Assembly (NCBI GenBank): GCA_010015675.1
Contig: ML977016.1
Span: forward strand, 317,439 to 381,438
DNA: 64,000 bases
Direction of reading: 5' to 3'
Source of the DNA: Byssothecium circinans
Lineage: Eukaryota > Ascomycota > Dothideomycetes > Pleosporales > Massarinaceae
The notes beneath the pieces are model-generated. The model was not told where the DNA came from. It saw only the letters and a program-made list of their open reading frames with translations, and made no database searches. The stretch's first letter is position 1. Every line of letters starts with the position of its first letter. Below are positions 22,410-33,846 of the stretch, in pieces. Made by a program: the position numbers and the translations under genes.

Positions 22410-24009
22410 ATGCAATTCAGTGCCGAATCGTGGATATGGTACACTTTCGCCGTTGCTACCACCATCACAAGGCTGTACGTATCCCTTCCTCACATAAAAA
22501 TTCACAGAAATCGTCGATAAGTCAGAAAGCCCAAGTTGACGCATTTTTGATAGAATATCACGAACGCTTCTCCTCGGCTCGCCTAAAGCCCTCCAATCCG
22601 ACGACTGGCTCATGTCCCTCTCCGTTCTCTCCACCTATACAGTCCTAATCGTAATGTCCAACGTGTACACAAACTCACACTTAGGCCTCTCCCCGCCCTC
22701 CATCGACATCTCCACCATCACCCCCACGGCCATGCACGCCCTTGAACGCGCCAGCAAAATCGTCATCGTAATCGAGCAAATGCAAATCGCCGTGATCTGG
22801 TCCTGTAAAACCTGTCTCCTAATCCTCTACCACCGGCTCACGCGCATGGTAGCCCCGAAATCCAACATCGCCATCAAACTACTCGCCGTCTATATCGCAC
22901 TCGGATTCGTAGTCATGGAGATCTTGTACTTCAGCGTCTGGTGTCGACCATTTCGAGACTACTGGACCATCCCCACCACCTCCCCACAATGCAGCGCCCT
23001 AACCAACCACCGCATCACCAACGCCGTCTTCAACATCTCCTCCGACCTCCTCATGCTCAGCATCGCACTCCCCATCTTCATCCAATCGCTACTCCCGCTC
23101 AAGCGCAAACTCATCCTCTGTGCTATCTTTTCCCTAGGCATCTTCGTCATCCTCGCCGCTGTGCTGAATAAGTACTACAGTTTCTACGAGCCGTATAGGG
23201 GGACGTGGGTGGTGTGGTATATCAGGGAATCGTCGATGGCGGTGCTGGTGGCTAATTTACCGTTTACGTGGACGGTGTTGAGGAAGGTGTTTAAGTTGGG
23301 CGCGTTCGATGAGGAACATCCGCCGCCGGTGGGGTATCATTCTAGTCGGTCGGCGGGGGGTCGGAGGACGGCGAGGGCGCATGGGCAGGGGCTGCATGGG
23401 GCTGGGGCTCGTGGGAGTGGGGGGAAATATGGTCATGGTGGTAGCGCGGATGGGAATGGGAATGGGAGTGCGGGTGGGGACGGGGATGGGGGAACCGGGG
23501 GAAAGCGACCGAGGAGTCTGATAGGGAGTATCTGTACGCCGAAAGAGAAGGGGCGGGATAAAAAGGAAGGGAGCGAGAATAGTCAGCATTCGGGAAGTGT
23601 TCTCCTCCGAAGCGGTGTGCAAAGCCTCGACTTCGCGCCTGTCGTTCATACTACGCATGGGCGCGGAGATGATGATCTAGACATCGAATGCGCCGACTCT
23701 CCTCCACGATCCCGTCAATTGAAACCCGCTTCCCGGCCCACCTCTTCGCATCGCCCACATGTAACTGCGGACGGAACAGGTGGTTTCCACCTCACGGTAC
23801 CGCGACACGCGCACTTTGCAGTCCTTGGCGATGCTGATGTCGATGCTTCAGATAAAAGATCTTCGAGTCCTGCGCCGTCAGCGGAAAGTTGGAAGACGGG
23901 GAGCGCGACGGCGGGGCATGCGGTGAAAGGTGGTAGTGGTAGTGGTACCGGTACGGGTGGGGGGAGGAGTGCGAGGGATCGACGGATGAGGGCGAGGAGT
24001 AGTACGTAA
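22410..24009 (+). CDS. fungal rhodopsin-domain integral membrane protein
   Basis: Two exons (22410-22474 and 22554-24009) give 506 residues. Exon 1 encodes MQFSAESWIWYTFAVATTITR. Across the intron (donor GTACGT, acceptor GATAG) the frame reads RLISRTLLLGSPKALQSDDWLM, the hallmark of the fungal rhodopsin-fold (PTH11-related) membrane family. The span to about residue 275 contains the expected seven hydrophobic helices, with the characteristic VWCRPFRDYW motif and the conserved extracellular Cys of the PTTSPQCS segment. The C-terminal 230 residues are a hydrophilic tail with Gly/Asn/Gly-Thr runs encoded by G-rich repetitive DNA (about 23390-23510 and 23930-23970). Members of this family are orphan receptors or sensors at the plasma membrane; the ligand is unknown. 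No CFEM domain is present. Confidence 0.85.
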
Positions 24010-24339
24010 GATGAGGGATTGTGGGGTTTTTTCAGTTGGATGGTGGGACTTTGGAATTCATTGGTGTTGGGGTACGAAGTTATGATTACGATATGTGATG
24101 CCTTGGGTTGGAGGCCTTTCTGGGTCGCGGGAATGGCGTTTATGGGTAGGTATGTACTAATTCTGAAGGATGAAACGTGGGTTTGGTGGAGAAGAGACTT
24201 ATTGCAGTCATTCTATCCTAGCTTTCCATTGGGAATTAATCATAATACCTATATAACCTAACCTATACCAACGTTTCCATCCTCAAACACACTCTTCACT
24301 CCGCCATCCACCATACCTCCCTCCTTCCCCTTCCCACCC
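24010..24339. other. short convergent intergenic region
   Basis: The 3' ends of the rhodopsin-like gene and the VIT/VWA gene face each other across 330 bp. No further gene is seen. Confidence 0.4.
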
Positions 24340-27300
24340 TCATCCCACCACCACATCCCTAGCCCTCCCCAAAACCCTCTCCAACTCCCCGGCCCCAACC
24401 CTCCCCTCCAACCACATCCTCGCCTTCTCAACAACCAACTCCCAACTCCCCCGCAGCCCCACCAATTTCTCCTCCATAAACACAACCACAAGCGCAGTCA
24501 CCCATTCCGCCTCTCCAAAGCCGGAGATATCGATGCCCTGTTTCCTCGCCTCTGTCTCGGAGATGCGGATGCAGGTGAAGAGGGACGGGGACCAGGGCCA
24601 GGAGCCCGAGAAGGTCTGGAGGGAGATCAGGTGGGTAAGGATTTCGGAGTCGGTTTGGGGGTGCGTGGGGGAGGGTGAGGTTGTGTTGGTTGAAGAGGCT
24701 GTGGAGGGGGGATTGTGGAAGGGGCCGCTGTTGTTGCTTGAGGGGTTGGGTGGTGCTGCGAAGGGGTTTTCTGTGTTGTTGTGGCTTGTGGGAGCAGTGT
24801 TGCCGAAGAGGCCGCCGGTAGAAGCATTACCAAAGGGGCGACATGCTGATGCGCCGGATGCTGACCCAAAAGCGTTCGTTACACTGTTAGAACCTGTGGG
24901 GATAGCATTACCAAAGAGACCACCACTAGCTGGTGCAGCGGATGTTGATGCTGATCCAAAAGCGGTCGTTCCGCTGGCTTCTGTGAGAGGATTGCTAAAG
25001 AGGCCACCCGCAGATGCGCTGGATGCTGAGCCAAAAGCGTTCGTTCCACTGTTAGTCCCTGTAGTAGCAGCATTGCCAAAGGGACCACCACTAGCTGGTG
25101 CACTGGACGTTGATGCGAATCCAAAAGCGTTCGTTCCGAGATTATAGCCTGCAGGTGCAGCATTGCCGAAGAGACCACCAGTAGATGCACCGGATGTTGA
25201 TGCTAATCTAAAAGCGTTCGCTCCACCGCTATGACCTGCAGAAGCAGCATTTCCGAAGAGCGCACCGCCTGTTTGGGTGGGATATCCAAAGGCACTCGCC
25301 GGACTACCGACTGCACCAGCACTACCAAAAAGAGACCCTCCTGTACTTGGGTTTGCTGCGACAGGATGAGACGAATGGGATCCCTGGCAACCAAGCGTCT
25401 GGGCGGTCGTAGCTGGACCGCTGGTCTCACCAAGGGTGTTTCCATGACTCACTGCATTTGCAGAGGCTCTTGGAGGAGAAGTAGCGGAATAGGATGGCGA
25501 TGCAGGAGAGTATGCTGGAGAGATTGGAGACATCGGAGAATATCCTGGAGAGGTAGGAGAGTACGCTGGAGAGGTCGGAGCATATGTCGGAGTGCTAGGA
25601 GTGTATTTTGGACTGGGAATGGAGCAATACCGATCTGCACCTGATGAACTGGAAGGATATGCGGCGCTGGACGCAGACACCGGATTAATGCTGGTGGGTG
25701 GTTGTTCAACCTCCCCAAAGTCCAAATCTCCAAGACCCGGGCCATCGTCACCGACATGTAGGAAAGATTCGAAGTCGAATTGATGAAGCGCATCTGGATC
25801 ATCGGGTATACTAAAATGCAAGTCGAGGTTCGGTTGTGAATCAATGTTACCGAAGGGGGTGGGTGCATTCTCGTTCGATGATGAACGAGTCTGTTCCGGA
25901 GCTGATGCCAAAATTGAGGTGGAATCCATGTTCTGCGTCTTCATGGATTGGGGCTTCTTAGGCACCTGTTGCATAAGTTCGATTCTCGCCTGAGGGGTTT
26001 CATCTTTCTGTACTTGATCATCTTCCTGCCTGCTCATCAGAAATCTGCGGTTCTTCTGCTGCTCAAGGAGCATCAATTGCATCTGATAGTCTTGAAGTGC
26101 GTGGTTTCCTTGGGGTGCTGGCGAGGATTGTTGTGGCTGCTGCTGTTGATCGTCTACATTTCTCACCATCCGAAGTCTCTTTCCGTTTTGCTGCTCAAGG
26201 AGCAACAGTTGCTGACTGTCTGAAAGTATGCGGTCTCCTTGGCGTGTTGGTGAGGATGGCCGTTGCTGTTCCTGCTCGTCTTCCTTCCTCTTCATCGACG
26301 CCGGTCGTGGATCGCCAGCTAGCCCAGGAGCGGAATTGGATGTTGAACTACCAAAGAGCCCTCCGGCCGGAGCAGGCTCGCCGAAAAGATCTTTAATGGC
26401 TGGACGAGCTGATGATCTAGGCGGTGCATACCCCGAGCGGTTCGGATCTGAAAACAGTCCACCACTTGGCGATTGAGCGGGCCCACCGAAAAGAGAGGCA
26501 GGAGGAGTGGGGGCATATGAGGCCTGGGATAAACCACCAAAGAGACTCGCCGGGCGGAAGCTACTCTGTTGCGGTGGAGGAACGTGGAAAAGGGGACGAC
26601 TATGGTTCGTTGTATAAGGCTGTGCGGCGAACAAAGCTGGGGAAAAAGTTAGTTACCATCCATGTCCTTTTCTCTAGTTCACGAATGATGCTTTTGAACT
26701 TACATTTCGTCACTGGCTGCGGAGGAGGCGACGGCAGAACTTCTTCATCCTCAAGCCACTTCCACGTCTCCTTCGTTCTATCCTTCTGATCCTTCTCTAC
26801 AGCAACAAAAGAACACCACTTCCCGCCGACTTGGAACTGGACTCCCAAGCGAACAGCCTCTCTCTCAAGCATACTACTAAACCGACTCTCGTACTGTTCC
26901 TTGAGCGATTTTCCATCTTCATTCTTCACTTCAGGAAGCCAGCCCCGCCCTTGTTCGAGCTCGGCAATGGCCTTCTTGGCGGCAAGTTGGTGGATCGTTT
27001 CGCCTGGTGTTTCGAGTATTTGTATTGGAAACTCGAGCTCCAGTGGGCCATGCGTGCTGGTGCCGCGGAGAACGACAGATTTGGGGGTTGCTTGAGGCGC
27101 ACTGGGGCTGAGGAGGAGGTAGACGGTCGTGCGGTTGAAGGCGAAGAGGGTGGGAATATTTTGGGGAGCTTGGATGATATTGGGGACATGAATCTTGGGG
27201 AGATGGGCGTAGCGTGATTCTCCGGTTTCGTCGTGTACTTGTGGTGGTTCTTGATCAGGGTCTGCGGAGGCGTTGAACAGAGATATGGTCTTCTTCTGGA

Positions 27301-28980
27301 AAATGTCAGCAGAGAACATAGTCAGTTACGTTGTGATGAAAACTTACAGTTTGTGGTGTCCCTTGCTCGTCGTTGAGGTTGAGCTTGACTTTCAAACTGT
27401 CGGCAACCTTCTCCACGATCTCATAGTCATAATCATCTTCATCTGATCCAGGTGTCATGGCCGCAGCGTACTTGACTGCAAGAGTATAGTCATCCACATG
27501 TGGAGACAGAGCACCCTTGAGCATTCGAACAACCTTCACATCCATTTTTTCGCCATTGCCAACGGACTGCGAAAACCCATTGCCTGCCCGTGCAACGCCT
27601 TCAATTAGAGAGTGTGACACACCCTGCCCGACGCCGAGAGTGAAGACACGTATCGGCGCTTTCTTTTTGGATATCTGCTCGTTCATGTAGTTGAACAGAA
27701 CCTGCTGGTCCCAGATCGCTCCATCAGTCAGCAACATGATCTCCAAGGGGATGTCTTTGTAACGCTGCTCGATGGTCGACTTGAGAGGCTCGAGCATCTC
27801 TGTACCGCCAAAATCGGCGCTAAATGAACTGACATGATTAACTGCTTCGTCAAGCGTGGCTTGACTGTACGCCACGCTCTTTGGCCATAGGAAAGAGTGG
27901 TTGGAGCCGAAGGAGCAGATGTTGAACATGACGCCAACAGGTAGAGACTTGAGGAAGACTAGAAGAGCTTGCCGAGCGAGTTCAATATTGCTACCGCCCA
28001 TGGATCCTGAGCGATCACAGACAAAGACGACTTCGGGCTTCTCGGGCGGAAGAGCGAACTTGGGGACGATTGTTGTCATCAAAGCTCGTTGATTTGGAAT
28101 AGTAGGATGAGTTTCGAGGATGGCCTACACAGGTATTAGCCGTACTGATCAAATAGTCATTCCGGATATTAGGACAACGTACCTTTGGAACTCCGGTATC
28201 CTTGGCGACGATCTGCAGGATAAAGTCATTATCGAGTTGAGCAAATCCACGGCTAAGTGTAGCGGATGCCTTCAACATAGAGGGCTCATCATTCTGCGCG
28301 ACCGAGGTATTGCCCATCAACACCGAGATCGGATGACTCGGAGACAAAATCTTTTGAATGAAGCATCCCTCCTGCATCTCCGCATCAACAGTAATCATAA
28401 TACTATCGCTGGTCGCATGATGAGCTTGGTTGTCGTAGAAGGCTTGTGGCATTCTTCCATAACGCGGAGCGATGACATTGGGGATGGTGAATCGGATACC
28501 ATCGACCTCCATGTCATGCTTCAGCTCACCAAGGTACGTTATCTTGATGACGACAGTGGTGCCTGGCGGGACATTGCCGACGGTCGTAGAGAAGACATCA
28601 GCAGTGTCGAGCTGTTCGAACAAGCCTGCTGTCTTGCCACGGGAAACGGCTTCCTTGAAGACCTTCTTGGCTTTCTCCTTCTCTTTGACGACGCCGACAA
28701 TAGTACGGTCACCAACAAGGCACGTGAAGCCCACTACACTCACGCCGTCATATAGTGGAAACGTGTACTTGACTTCCTTGATTCCTTTCTCTTTGGACGG
28801 GTTGAGGAACTTCTGCGTCAGTGTCGTCCGTGAAGTCGTGGAGAGGATGGTAGCATGAGCTTCCAATTCGACCTGAGGAAGGTAGACCTTCTCCAACCGA
28901 CCCTGACATAGTACACCGTAGTGGAGACCGCAGACATGCTGACGCCATCCATGCTGCTGGTTCACGATACTGCCAAACAT
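24340..28980 (-). CDS. VIT and VWA domain protein with CTD-like heptads and FG repeats
   Basis: Four exons (28183-28980, 27348-28124, 26704-27295, 24340-26636) give 1487 residues. Residues about 10-150 form a VIT domain ([21 protein letters not shown], then [17 protein letters not shown]). Residues about 295-480 form a VWA domain with an intact MIDAS: DRSGS at 303-307, FGGTEM, and LLTDGAIW. A linker region follows. From about 725 the protein is low in complexity: Gln- and Pro-rich, with many LFGG, GLFG and AFGS motifs. Near 1068-1110 come six or so YSPTSP-like repeats resembling the RNA polymerase II C-terminal domain. The last 100 residues ([13 protein letters not shown] ... [24 protein letters not shown]) match the C-terminal helical domain of VWA5/PARP4-like proteins. 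The start MFGSIV at 28980 is the first ATG. Its function is unknown; relatives are cytosolic scaffold-like proteins. It is divergent from PUS3. Confidence 0.9.
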
Positions 28981-29621
28981 GGCGGCGATAAGGGGAATAA
29001 GCGGCAACGGAATTGGGTGAAAATGCGGGGTCAGACGATCGCAAATGACACGTACAAGAGTGACACAGACCGGCACGAGGTAAAAGGAATCAAGAATTCA
29101 GAACACAGATCAGTAGAATTGAACGTCTCTTTATCCCTCCACTCGAGCTGCAGGAGGCCGCCCACGTGCGACCTGATTGGATTGAACAGCGAGACGAGAA
29201 TGACACGGCAGATTTGCACAAGTGAGACGTTCTAGAGGACCAATGCGTCTGTCAGAAATTTGATGAAAGGTGTGAAGATGTTGAATTAGGATGCTGGGGT
29301 GACTCTTTTATGTCGTTCGGCTGCCTGGTGGGTGCCTGGTGGGTGCCTGGTGGGTGCCTAATGCTAGGCTGCGAAACGGGGCGCAGTGCTCTCGTATTCG
29401 TATAATGAGTCTAGAGCACGGCACGCGTGCGGAACTAAAAATGTATCCATATTTCGAAGTTCTTAGTACCAGCGTGAGGATATTGGAGGCGTCAGTGCAT
29501 TGAAGAGGTTCGTTGAAATGGACCCTCTCAGTCCATCCCACTTTAGGCTAGAGCGGGACCCTGACGTCTTCACGCAGGAGAAAAAAGCACCAGTCATCGC
29601 CCACAAGATCCTCACCAAACA
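28981..29621. promoter_or_regulatory. divergent promoter region VIT/VWA gene / PUS3
   Basis: This 641 bp region carries the start-proximal sequences of two divergent genes. It also contains a short 11-bp tandem repeat at 29322-29359, listed separately. No specific factor sites can be assigned. Confidence 0.45.
29322..29359. repeat. 11-bp tandem repeat (TGCCTGGTGGG)
   Basis: Three perfect copies of TGCCTGGTGGG run from 29322 to 29354, followed by a partial copy (TGCCT). The repeat is about 260 bp upstream of the first PUS3 ATG. Confidence 0.95.
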
Positions 29622-31595
29622 ATGCGCCCTTCCCTTCCCCACGTCTCTCACGCATTCCCCGAACTTGAATTTCGCTTGCATCGCCTCTTCTGCCCCCGAC
29701 GCAGCTTCCACAAGCTTTCGCGAGTCCCAAAACGCGTCCTCCAAAATCGATCTGGTGCAGGTGCGCCACACACCATGACGGGCAGCTATGAACAATGGAC
29801 GCACAAACAACTAGTCACTAGAATAAAGGAATTGGAGGTGCGTGTAGGATTACACGAAGAGATTGAGACGGCGGTGATAGGAGAATCAAATGCGAACACC
29901 GTCACTGGCTTTCCGATTCCAAATCCAAGCGAGCAGACATCAATACCGTACCGTAAACCGCCGAAACAGCCTCCCAAGGCCTTTGATGCATCGAAGTATA
30001 GCACAAGACTTATAGCTTTGAAGTTTGCATATCTGGGGCAGAAGTACAATGGCTTCGAGCACCATAGGAATAACAATACACCTCTACCGACGATAGAGGA
30101 AGAGCTTTGGAAAGCACTGGTGAAGACACGACTTATAAGCCCTAAGTCGGACGGAGAAGAGAAAGGGGACTATGCTAGGACAGATCGTAACACGTTTGAG
30201 GCCTGGGATAGAGAAGGTGCGGACGTAAATTGGGATGGATGTGAATACTCGAAATGCGGACGAACAGACAGAGGCGTCAGCGCATTTGGACAGGTGATTG
30301 GCGTGCGTGTCAGGAGTAACAAGCCTCTACCAAAGCCAGCTAAGACCGCGTCTTCACCGTCCCTGATACCAGATACCTCGGCATCGGAGACCGCCGACAA
30401 TAAGGAAGACTTTATTCCAGAAAGCGAACCTGAAGACCCACCGAAACCCTTCAACGAACTCACAGACGAACTTCCCTATATACAACTTATAAACCGCGTC
30501 CTCCCACCCGATATTCGCATCTACGCCTGGTGTCCAAAACCGCTACCAGACTTTAGCGCACGCTTCTCCTGCAAAGAGCGCCGCTATAAATACTTTTTCA
30601 CGAACCCAAGTTTCGCCCCTCCGCCAGGCTCGGCCGGTGTCTACAACTCGCCCACCAATTCAAATCAACAAGGAACAACGATGCGAGAAGGTTGGCTCAA
30701 CATCGACGCCATGAAGGAAGCCTGCAACCACCTCATTGGCCTCCACGACTTCCGCAACTTTTGTAAAATCGACGCATCAAAACAACTCACAAACTTCAAG
30801 CGCCGAATTTTCCACGCCGACATCGAAGAAGTCTCACCACTTTCCGTGCCTGCATTTCTGTCCCATCCTGCCATTAGCAACAACCCAAATACCGAGCAAC
30901 CCAAAATGTACTCCTTCGCCCTCCACGGCTCGGCCTTCCTCTGGCACCAAGTCCGCTCTCTCGTAGCCATCCTGTTCCTCATCGGCCAAGGTCTCGAGCC
31001 ACCATCTCTGATCCCCGCACTCCTCGATATTGAGTCCAATCCCACGCGTCCGAAGTACGAAATGGCCTCCGATGCACCGCTTGTACTCTGGGACTGCATT
31101 TTCCCGCGCGCAGATGAAGTACAGAGTGCAGAGGACCGCGAACATGGATACATCGACCGCCTGGAGTGGATTTACGTCGGCGACGAAGGAGCCATGGAGC
31201 CCAAGAGTCTAGTACCGAAGAAAGGCGGCGGTCCTGGTATCATGGGGCGTGGGAAATGGGGTCGTGGAGGTGTGATGGATGATGTGTGGGAAGTGTGGCG
31301 GAAGAATAAGATTGATGAGACGTTATCTGCTTTGCTGCTTGACACTATTGCGGCACAGGGGCAGTCAACGCTTGGTGCTGAAGAGACCAGTGGGAATGAA
31401 CAAGCGGTAGGGATTGCGAAGGGTGGGCCGAGGGTGTTTGACGGCGGGGATGTGGGGAGAGCGAAAGGGAATTATATCCCTGTGTTGAAGAGGGAGAGGC
31501 AAGATCCTGTGCAGGTTGTTAATGAGAGGTATGCGAAGAGGAAGGGGCTGGATGCGAAGAAGATACAGCCGAAAGATGATGAGGCGGATGAGTGA
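29622..31595 (+). CDS. DEG1: tRNA pseudouridine(38/39) synthase
   Basis: This is the PUS3/DEG1 enzyme of the TruA family, which converts U38 and U39 of tRNA anticodon stems to pseudouridine. A single exon gives 657 residues from ATG 29622, or 606 from ATG 29775 (MTGSYEQWTHKQL). The internal start matches the usual family start, a short coiled-coil helix. The 51-residue extension is Arg/Pro-rich and could be a mitochondrial presequence or untranslated leader. Catalytic motif YSKCGRTDRGVSAFGQ has the catalytic Asp in RTDRGVSA. Further motifs are RRYKYFF, HDFRNFCKID and HGSAFLWHQVR. Insertions relative to bacterial TruA lie between residues 155 and 275. The C-terminal 150 residues are a Gly/Lys-rich extension with MERYAKRKGLD-like basic ends, common in fungal orthologues. 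Confidence 0.95.
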   Translation: MRPSLPHVSHAFPELEFRLHRLFCPRRSFHKLSRVPKRVLQNRSGAGAPHTMTGSYEQWTHKQLVTRIKELEVRVGLHEEIETAVIGESNANTVTGFPIPNPSEQTSIPYRKPPKQPPKAFDASKYSTRLIALKFAYLGQKYNGFEHHRNNNTPLPTIEEELWKALVKTRLISPKSDGEEKGDYARTDRNTFEAWDREGADVNWDGCEYSKCGRTDRGVSAFGQVIGVRVRSNKPLPKPAKTASSPSLIPDTSASETADNKEDFIPESEPEDPPKPFNELTDELPYIQLINRVLPPDIRIYAWCPKPLPDFSARFSCKERRYKYFFTNPSFAPPPGSAGVYNSPTNSNQQGTTMREGWLNIDAMKEACNHLIGLHDFRNFCKIDASKQLTNFKRRIFHADIEEVSPLSVPAFLSHPAISNNPNTEQPKMYSFALHGSAFLWHQVRSLVAILFLIGQGLEPPSLIPALLDIESNPTRPKYEMASDAPLVLWDCIFPRADEVQSAEDREHGYIDRLEWIYVGDEGAMEPKSLVPKKGGGPGIMGRGKWGRGGVMDDVWEVWRKNKIDETLSALLLDTIAAQGQSTLGAEETSGNEQAVGIAKGGPRVFDGGDVGRAKGNYIPVLKRERQDPVQVVNERYAKRKGLDAKKIQPKDDEADE

Positions 31596-31863
31596 TGTTA
31601 GTCAGTAGACATCGTGCCTTCAAGATACCCAAATACCAGAAACAAGTTCAAATCGCAATGAATCAGGGTATCATTTTAGTCCCAGTGATGCCAGCATAAA
31701 CGCTCAGAGATGGCTTCATCTCCAGCTACCCGTAGAAATGTCTCCATGTGCATACAGAAACACCATTTACCGGCTTTTGCTCACTCTACCGCGTCTCTCA
31801 TCCCCCCTCAAACTACAATCTCACCCCTCTCTACTCCACTTCACCGATCCATTTCAACCCCAA

Positions 31864-32571
31864 CTAATCCCCCGTATTCAACTCCAAATCAATCTGCACC
31901 CCATGACTAACCCCATAGTCCGCCAAACAAAGCTGATCATGAAACGGCCGCTCTCCCTGCCTCTTCAACATAATTTCATGCACTGGTCTCCCAATCTTTG
32001 CCGCAACCATCGCTTTGAACACCTTCACCGGGTCGCTCGCCATGCACGGAATCTGCGCTTTGGTGCCAAGGCGATCGTTCACGGTGACGATGATCATGGG
32101 TTCGTTCGATGGGGCAGCTACAGGGGCTGGCGGCTTGCTCTCCTTGGGCTTGGAGGACTTGTCTTCGCGGGGTCGACGGTCGGAGTCTCGCTCTCGGTGG
32201 CGGTCCCGGCGGTCTCTATCATCTCGTGGACGGCGGTCAGAGTCTCTATGCCTGTCTCGACGGTCCCGGTCGTCGCGCGGGCGGCGGTCGGAGTCTGGAT
32301 GTCTGTCCCCGTCGTCACGGCGTCGGAAGGAGTCGCGGTCGCGATCTCGACCTCGTCGGTCCCTATCCTCACGCGGGCGGTCCCGTCGGTCTCTGTCATC
32401 GCGCCGTCTGTCAGAGACGCGGTCGCCTTTGAATTTGAGACCGGAGTAGGTTTTATTTTTGCGCGGAGCGGGGCTTTGGCTGCGGCGGGGCGAGCGCGAG
32501 CGGTTGCGAGATTCTGTGTCTTTGCGGACGGGTGGGCGCACGGATGCGCGTTCGGGGGATGGGGAGGGCAT
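31864..32571 (-). CDS. HUB1: HUB1/UBL5 ubiquitin-like protein with RS/RD-rich N-terminal extension
   Basis: A single exon gives 235 residues. Residues 159-235 are a Hub1/UBL5 fold beginning MIIVTVNDRLGTKAQ. The NDRLG block and the Asp equivalent to yeast Hub1 D22, which contacts the HIND motif of Snu66, are both present. Hub1 is a non-covalent modifier of the spliceosome that affects 5' splice-site choice. The usual C-terminal Tyr-Tyr is absent and the protein ends LELNTGD. Residues 1-158 are an extension: an SR-like patch (RNRSRSPRRSQSP), then long tracts of alternating Arg and Asp (DRRPRDDRDRRDRHR repeated). Yeast and animal Hub1 are only 73 residues, so this is about three times as long. 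The extension is in the same exon and frame, so it is not a missed intergenic boundary. The ATG at 32571 has a CCACC context. It is divergent from GPI15 (288 bp apart). Confidence 0.9.
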   Translation of the reverse strand: MPSPSPERASVRPPVRKDTESRNRSRSPRRSQSPAPRKNKTYSGLKFKGDRVSDRRRDDRDRRDRPREDRDRRGRDRDRDSFRRRDDGDRHPDSDRRPRDDRDRRDRHRDSDRRPRDDRDRRDRHRERDSDRRPREDKSSKPKESKPPAPVAAPSNEPMIIVTVNDRLGTKAQIPCMASDPVKVFKAMVAAKIGRPVHEIMLKRQGERPFHDQLCLADYGVSHGVQIDLELNTGD

Positions 32572-32859
32572 GGTGGCGTCGTAGAAAGTACTGTGTAGTA
32601 TCAAATGTTCGGAGACGTTGTACGTTTAATTTTTCGCTTTCTTTGATTTAGGCTGTGGTGAGGTAGTGAATGTTAGGTAGTGGCAGGCACATTTGCCTTC
32701 ATAAACAAGTAAGGCGCACGGATTATGGGCCCATCTCGCTTCTTCCCGCCGCGCCATAGGGCTGAAGCGCGTCATCTCTCGATATTGAATGATCTTTTCG
32801 CGCGTCCGACCACCCCAACGACCGTCAAATCGTCCCAAGATGCCGCCAAAACCGTCACG

Positions 32860-33602
32860 ATGTCGACTCTTACAACCGTTCTAACACGCCTCGCCTCTCC
32901 ACCTGTGCAAACGCTCCACACGCTACAACCCACATCTTCAACCGTCACATACACTGTTTCCACACGCCCGATTGCCAAAGGCCTTCCCGCGAGATTAGCA
33001 TTCTACATCGGCATATGTATAAAGGCATTGCTGGGCGTATGTGTCACTGTGACTCTGTGGACCAAGTGGAGAGCTCGCTCGGGGGAGGATACGTGGTTAT
33101 TGCCATGGATTATTGGTACTGCTAAGGAGCAATGGTTTATTCGAGGAGTGGATAGGATGGAGAGCATCTACCTAATCCCAACAACACTGGTGGTGCTATA
33201 TTTGGCATTCAAGCGAAGCTACAGAGGTGCAGTCCCTCACCCTCCCCTACAATTTCCACTCCAGACAACTCATGCCGAGCAGAAGAATCCTTGACTGTGC
33301 TCCGTGGCCTTGGTCTCCAGACCTCAACCATGTCCTCACTCTACCTCCGCACACCTACCACACGCTTCATACCTACGACGAGTATCCAAGACATTTTCAT
33401 CCATGAGGCATTTAAGGGGTTCGAAGTCAAGTATTATCTAGCCGTGGTGGTGAAGGGTGAACAGGATGTTGTAGTTGTGTTTCCCAAGTTGATGCCCAGG
33501 CGAGCCATCCTGGAGGAGGTTTGGAGAGGTGCGAGGCGTTGTTTGTTTGAGGGGACGGGTGTGAAGGTCAAGGCAAAGCAAAATGGAGCAGAAGAAGCGT
33601 AA
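32860..33602 (+). CDS. GPI15: GPI-GlcNAc transferase subunit PIG-H (GPI15)
   Basis: This is a subunit of the ER complex that transfers GlcNAc to phosphatidylinositol, the first step of GPI-anchor synthesis. Two exons (32860-33226 and 33283-33602) give 228 residues. The PIG-H domain is split by the 56-bp intron; joining gives REESLTVLRGLGLQ. It continues through RFIPTTSIQDIFIHEAF and PKLMPRRAILEEVWRG. Two hydrophobic segments (about residues 45-65 and 95-120) form the membrane hairpin typical of PIG-H. Open frame upstream of 32860 exists, but the ATG there (MSTLTTVLTRL) is the sensible start. It sits between HUB1 and DIB1 in a compact group with small intergenic gaps. The window also encodes a GH72 enzyme with a probable GPI anchor. 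Confidence 0.9.
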
Positions 33603-33846
33603 CAAGAACAAAATCCAGTCATGAATGCATTCCAAATGAGACAGAGTCTACGATGCTAACATTTGATTTTCCAACAACGATAATATTTCCCAACCATCCA
33701 TGATCTGCCGTGAGTAAAACGCCCCAGAAAAAAGAACGCAAAAAGAGAGGACCATGCTTTCCAATCCAGTCCCACAATCCATATACCATTCCAACTCGTA
33801 TTCTACCCAAACACAACCAAACGCCAACGTGCACATAATTCCAGGC

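Noticed and set aside
31738..32449. long forward frames antisense to HUB1
   Set aside because: They are mirror frames of the Arg/Asp repeat of HUB1, whose own frame has a clear ubiquitin-like domain.
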